Assembly (NCBI RefSeq): GCF_006459125.1
Contig: NZ_CP041070.1
Location: 2,914,001-2,978,000 of the forward strand
DNA length: 64,000 bases
Reading direction: 5' to 3'
Source of the DNA: Halarcobacter anaerophilus
GTDB taxonomy: Bacteria; Campylobacterota; Campylobacteria; Campylobacterales; Arcobacteraceae
The notes under the pieces were generated by a model that was not told where the DNA came from, did not search any database, and was given only the letters and a program-made list of their open reading frames with translations. Positions 61,994-64,000 of this stretch are shown piece after piece; position 1 is the first letter of the stretch, and each line of letters starts with the position of its first letter. The translations under genes were made by a program, and so were the position numbers.

Positions 61994-62006
61994 TATAAAG
62001 TGCTAT
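61980..62006. promoter_or_regulatory. CIRCE-like operator 1
   Basis: TTAGCACT-11 nt-AGTGCTAT. CIRCE is TTAGCACTC-N9-GAGTGCTAA; here the spacing matches, but the inner C/G pair and the last base differ. It lies across the hsp20 -35, fitting HrcA-type repression. Confidence 0.65.
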
Positions 62007-62074
62007 TATTAAAATATTTTTTATTTTTTTTATTTTTAAATCCTATTTTTAGGTATTTATAAGTAGAGTTTATT

Positions 62075-62101
62075 TTAGCACTATTTATATATAAGTGCTA
62101 A
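62075..62101. promoter_or_regulatory. CIRCE-like operator 2
   Basis: TTAGCACT-11 nt-AGTGCTAA, perfect outer arms of CIRCE, again without the inner C/G. It is 95 bp upstream of operator 1, nearer the transglutaminase gene. Confidence 0.65.
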
Positions 62102-62235
62102 AAAGTAGATATTTTTAGATTTTATATATAATATTATTACTGATTTAATACACGTTAATAGCTTTTCTGAATTTTTTAATTATTTAAAAGTCATAAAATA
62201 TATAATATTTTAACCAAATAGATTTAATATTTTTG

Positions 62236-62241
62236 TATAAT
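62236..62241 (+). promoter_or_regulatory. -10 box before the transglutaminase-like gene
   Basis: TATAAT 32 bp before the ATG at 62274. No -35 is clear. Confidence 0.4.
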
Positions 62242-62273
62242 CATTAAAATAATTAGACTATCAGGAATCAAAA

Positions 62274-64000
62274 ATGGCTTTAAAAGTTGTAATCTCACAT
62301 AAAACTGAATATATCTATGATAGAAATGTATCAATGTCTCCTCATATAATAAGACTTAGACCTGCTCCTCACAGCAGAACACCCATTGAAGCTTACTCTC
62401 TTAAAATCAAGCCTGAAAACCATTTTATAAATTGGCAGCAAGACCCTTTCGGAAATTATCAAGCAAGAGTAGTTTTTCCCGAAAAGACAAAAGAGTTTAG
62501 CGTAGACGTAGAGATTATTGCAGATATGATTACAATAAATCCTTTTGATTTTTTTGTCGAAGATGGTGCAAAAAACTACCCTTTTAGTTATAAAAAAGAT
62601 TTAAAAAAAGAGTTGTCTCCTTATTTGGAAATAGAAGAGAACAGCAAAGAGCTAGAGGATTTTGTTAAAACAATTGATAAAAGCAAAAAACCTATAATCG
62701 ACTTTTTAGTAGAAGTAAATCAAAAAATCAACGATACTTTAAACTATACCGTAAGATTAGAAGTGGGAGTTCAAACTCCAAAAGAGACTTTAGAGAAAAA
62801 ACTTGGAAGCTGTAGAGATTTTGCCTGGCTCTTTGTACAAGTTTTAAGACACCTTGGACTTGCCAGCCGTTTCGTATCGGGATATTTGGTTCAATTAACA
62901 GCAGATGTAAAATCTTTAGACGGTCCAAGCGGTCCAAAAGAAGATTTTACGGACTTACATGCCTGGACGGAAGTTTATATCCCGGGAGCAGGTTGGGTTG
63001 GACTAGATAGTACAAGCGGACTTTTTGCAGGAGAAGGGCATATCCCTCTTGCCTGCACGCCTCATTATAACAGTGCCCATGCTATTGAGGGGATGATGGA
63101 TACTTGTAAAACAGAGTTTCATTATGAAAACAAAGTTACCAGAATTTTTGAATCTCCAAGAGTTACAAAACCTTATAAAGAGTCTCAATGGGAAGAGATT
63201 TACAATTTAGGTTTTAAAGTCGATGAAGATTTGGAAGCAACGGATGTAAGACTTACTATGGGAGGAGAACCTACTTTTGTATCTATTGATGATATGGAAT
63301 CAGATCAATGGAATACCAAAGCCGACGGTGAACATAAAAGAGAACTTGCAAACAACCTTTCAAGAAGAATTCTATGCTCAACTACAAACGGCGGACTCTT
63401 ACATTATGCCCAAGGGAAATGGTATCCGGGAGAACCCCTTCCTAGATGGCAAACAACTATTTATTGGCGTAAAGATAAAAAACCTGTTTGGACAAATCCT
63501 GAACTTCTTGCTGATATGAATAAAAATTATCCTTATACAACAGCCGATGCAAAAAAGTTTCTCTCAACACTAGCTTTGGTTTTAGGAGTAAGCGATAAAA
63601 ATATAATTCCTGCTTTTGAAGATCCTGTTTATTATATTATGAAAGAGTTTGAACTTCCTCTTGATATCGACCCTATGAAATATGATTTAAAAGATCCTTT
63701 AGAAAGACGAACAATAGCCCAAAAACTTCAACAAGGATTAAACAGTGAAGTAGGTTACGTTCTTCCCGTGAATTTCGGAAGGACAAAATGGATTACTTCA
63801 AAATGGGAGTTTAGAAGAGGAAATCTATTCTTAAGTGCAGGTAACTCTCCTCTTGGACTTAGACTGCCTTTGGACTCCTTAATCGTAAAACCTCAAATTG
63901 AGCTTGAAAAAAGTTTTGAGCCTGATCTGTTTGCTTCATATCCCGCCTTAGGAGATTATATTGAAGAAGTTGAAAAAAGAGCTAAAAATATAGACTCTAA
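62274..64000 (+). CDS. DUF2126 transglutaminase-like protein, partial
   Basis: Starts at the ATG at 62274 and stays open to the window edge (575 codons). A transglutaminase N-terminal beta domain (about 1-100) is followed by the core with GSCRDFAWLFVQVLRHLG (Cys), TDLHAWTEVYIPGAGWVGLD (His) and the Asp. The next part (from about 330) begins the DUF2126 region: TMGGEPTFVSIDDME, and GEPLPRWQTTIYWRKD. Full-length relatives are about 1,100 residues. This family is often encoded next to circularly permuted ATP-grasp and alpha-E genes, but these would lie outside the window. Confidence 0.9.
   Translation, partial: MALKVVISHKTEYIYDRNVSMSPHIIRLRPAPHSRTPIEAYSLKIKPENHFINWQQDPFGNYQARVVFPEKTKEFSVDVEIIADMITINPFDFFVEDGAKNYPFSYKKDLKKELSPYLEIEENSKELEDFVKTIDKSKKPIIDFLVEVNQKINDTLNYTVRLEVGVQTPKETLEKKLGSCRDFAWLFVQVLRHLGLASRFVSGYLVQLTADVKSLDGPSGPKEDFTDLHAWTEVYIPGAGWVGLDSTSGLFAGEGHIPLACTPHYNSAHAIEGMMDTCKTEFHYENKVTRIFESPRVTKPYKESQWEEIYNLGFKVDEDLEATDVRLTMGGEPTFVSIDDMESDQWNTKADGEHKRELANNLSRRILCSTTNGGLLHYAQGKWYPGEPLPRWQTTIYWRKDKKPVWTNPELLADMNKNYPYTTADAKKFLSTLALVLGVSDKNIIPAFEDPVYYIMKEFELPLDIDPMKYDLKDPLERRTIAQKLQQGLNSEVGYVLPVNFGRTKWITSKWEFRRGNLFLSAGNSPLGLRLPLDSLIVKPQIELEKSFEPDLFASYPALGDYIEEVEKRAKNIDS

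Larger units (their letters stand above)
62007..62273. other. Intergenic region, hsp20 to transglutaminase gene
   Basis: About 270 bp of very AT-rich DNA. Apart from operator 2 and the -10 box nothing was recognised and no open frame is supported. Confidence 0.5.

Overview
This is a low-GC chromosomal window from a Campylobacterota bacterium. The best fit is the Arcobacter group (Arcobacteraceae). The evidence is the short S21 protein, a Csd4/Pgp1-type peptidoglycan carboxypeptidase with a Gln zinc ligand, an HP0495-like DUF493 protein, stand-alone ThiD2, the NhaD antiporter and very AT-rich coding DNA. No phage, transposase, CRISPR array or plasmid gene was seen.

Layout. 1-12.3 kb: FlgO-type lipoproteins, a DJ-1 family protein, a glycosyltransferase divergent from an LpxH-like hydrolase and a patatin lipase, then dnaE-surE-HTH-like protein, an exported peptidoglycan-trimming pair (M15 and M14), DUF493, moaC and rpsU. 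12.4-24.6 kb: two rRNA operons in direct tandem on the minus strand (each 16S, tRNA-Ile, tRNA-Ala, 23S, 5S). They lie in a 5,867-bp repeat with no indels and no difference seen, separated by only 511 bp that carry one 88-codon gene. 24.7-30 kb: a BI-1 membrane protein, thiD2, a BioC-like methyltransferase, secG, then frr-pyrE-RDD-MFS. 30-40.5 kb: mostly housekeeping and stress genes (yaaA, ychJ, ung, LemA-TPM-TPM-HAD, rhodanese, CNNM/CorC) and several unrecognised small proteins. 40.5-50.3 kb: a TonB-dependent receptor, a DksA/TraR-type protein, a BaiN-like flavoprotein, a MoxR/VWA pair, and a marR-bcr-nhaD run. 50.5-58.1 kb: an assimilatory sulfate reduction and cysteine synthesis cluster (metY, rrf2, cysK, DUF2061, cysH, cysD, cysN, sir). 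58.2-64 kb: a SufS-like aminotransferase, a membrane metallophosphoesterase, a Crp-like regulator, hsp20 under CIRCE-like operators, and the first 575 codons of a DUF2126 transglutaminase-like protein.

How the genes work together. The clearest pathway is sulfate assimilation: CysDN makes APS, CysH (Fe-S type) reduces it to sulfite, Sir makes sulfide, and CysK and MetY fix sulfide into cysteine and homocysteine. A cysteine-free Rrf2 regulator directly beside cysK suggests CymR-like control. The second theme is envelope upkeep: peptidoglycan trimming, lipid A/phospholipid enzymes, LemA/TPM proteins and a heat-shock gene with two operator-like palindromes.

Most genes belong to known families. 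The parts most worth a second look are the tandem rRNA duplication with its spacer gene, the Rrf2/CysK/DUF2061 arrangement with palindromes upstream of metY and cysD, the paired CIRCE-like sites, the Tat/Sec peptidoglycan enzyme pair, and the genes that appear to start with little or no 5' leader.
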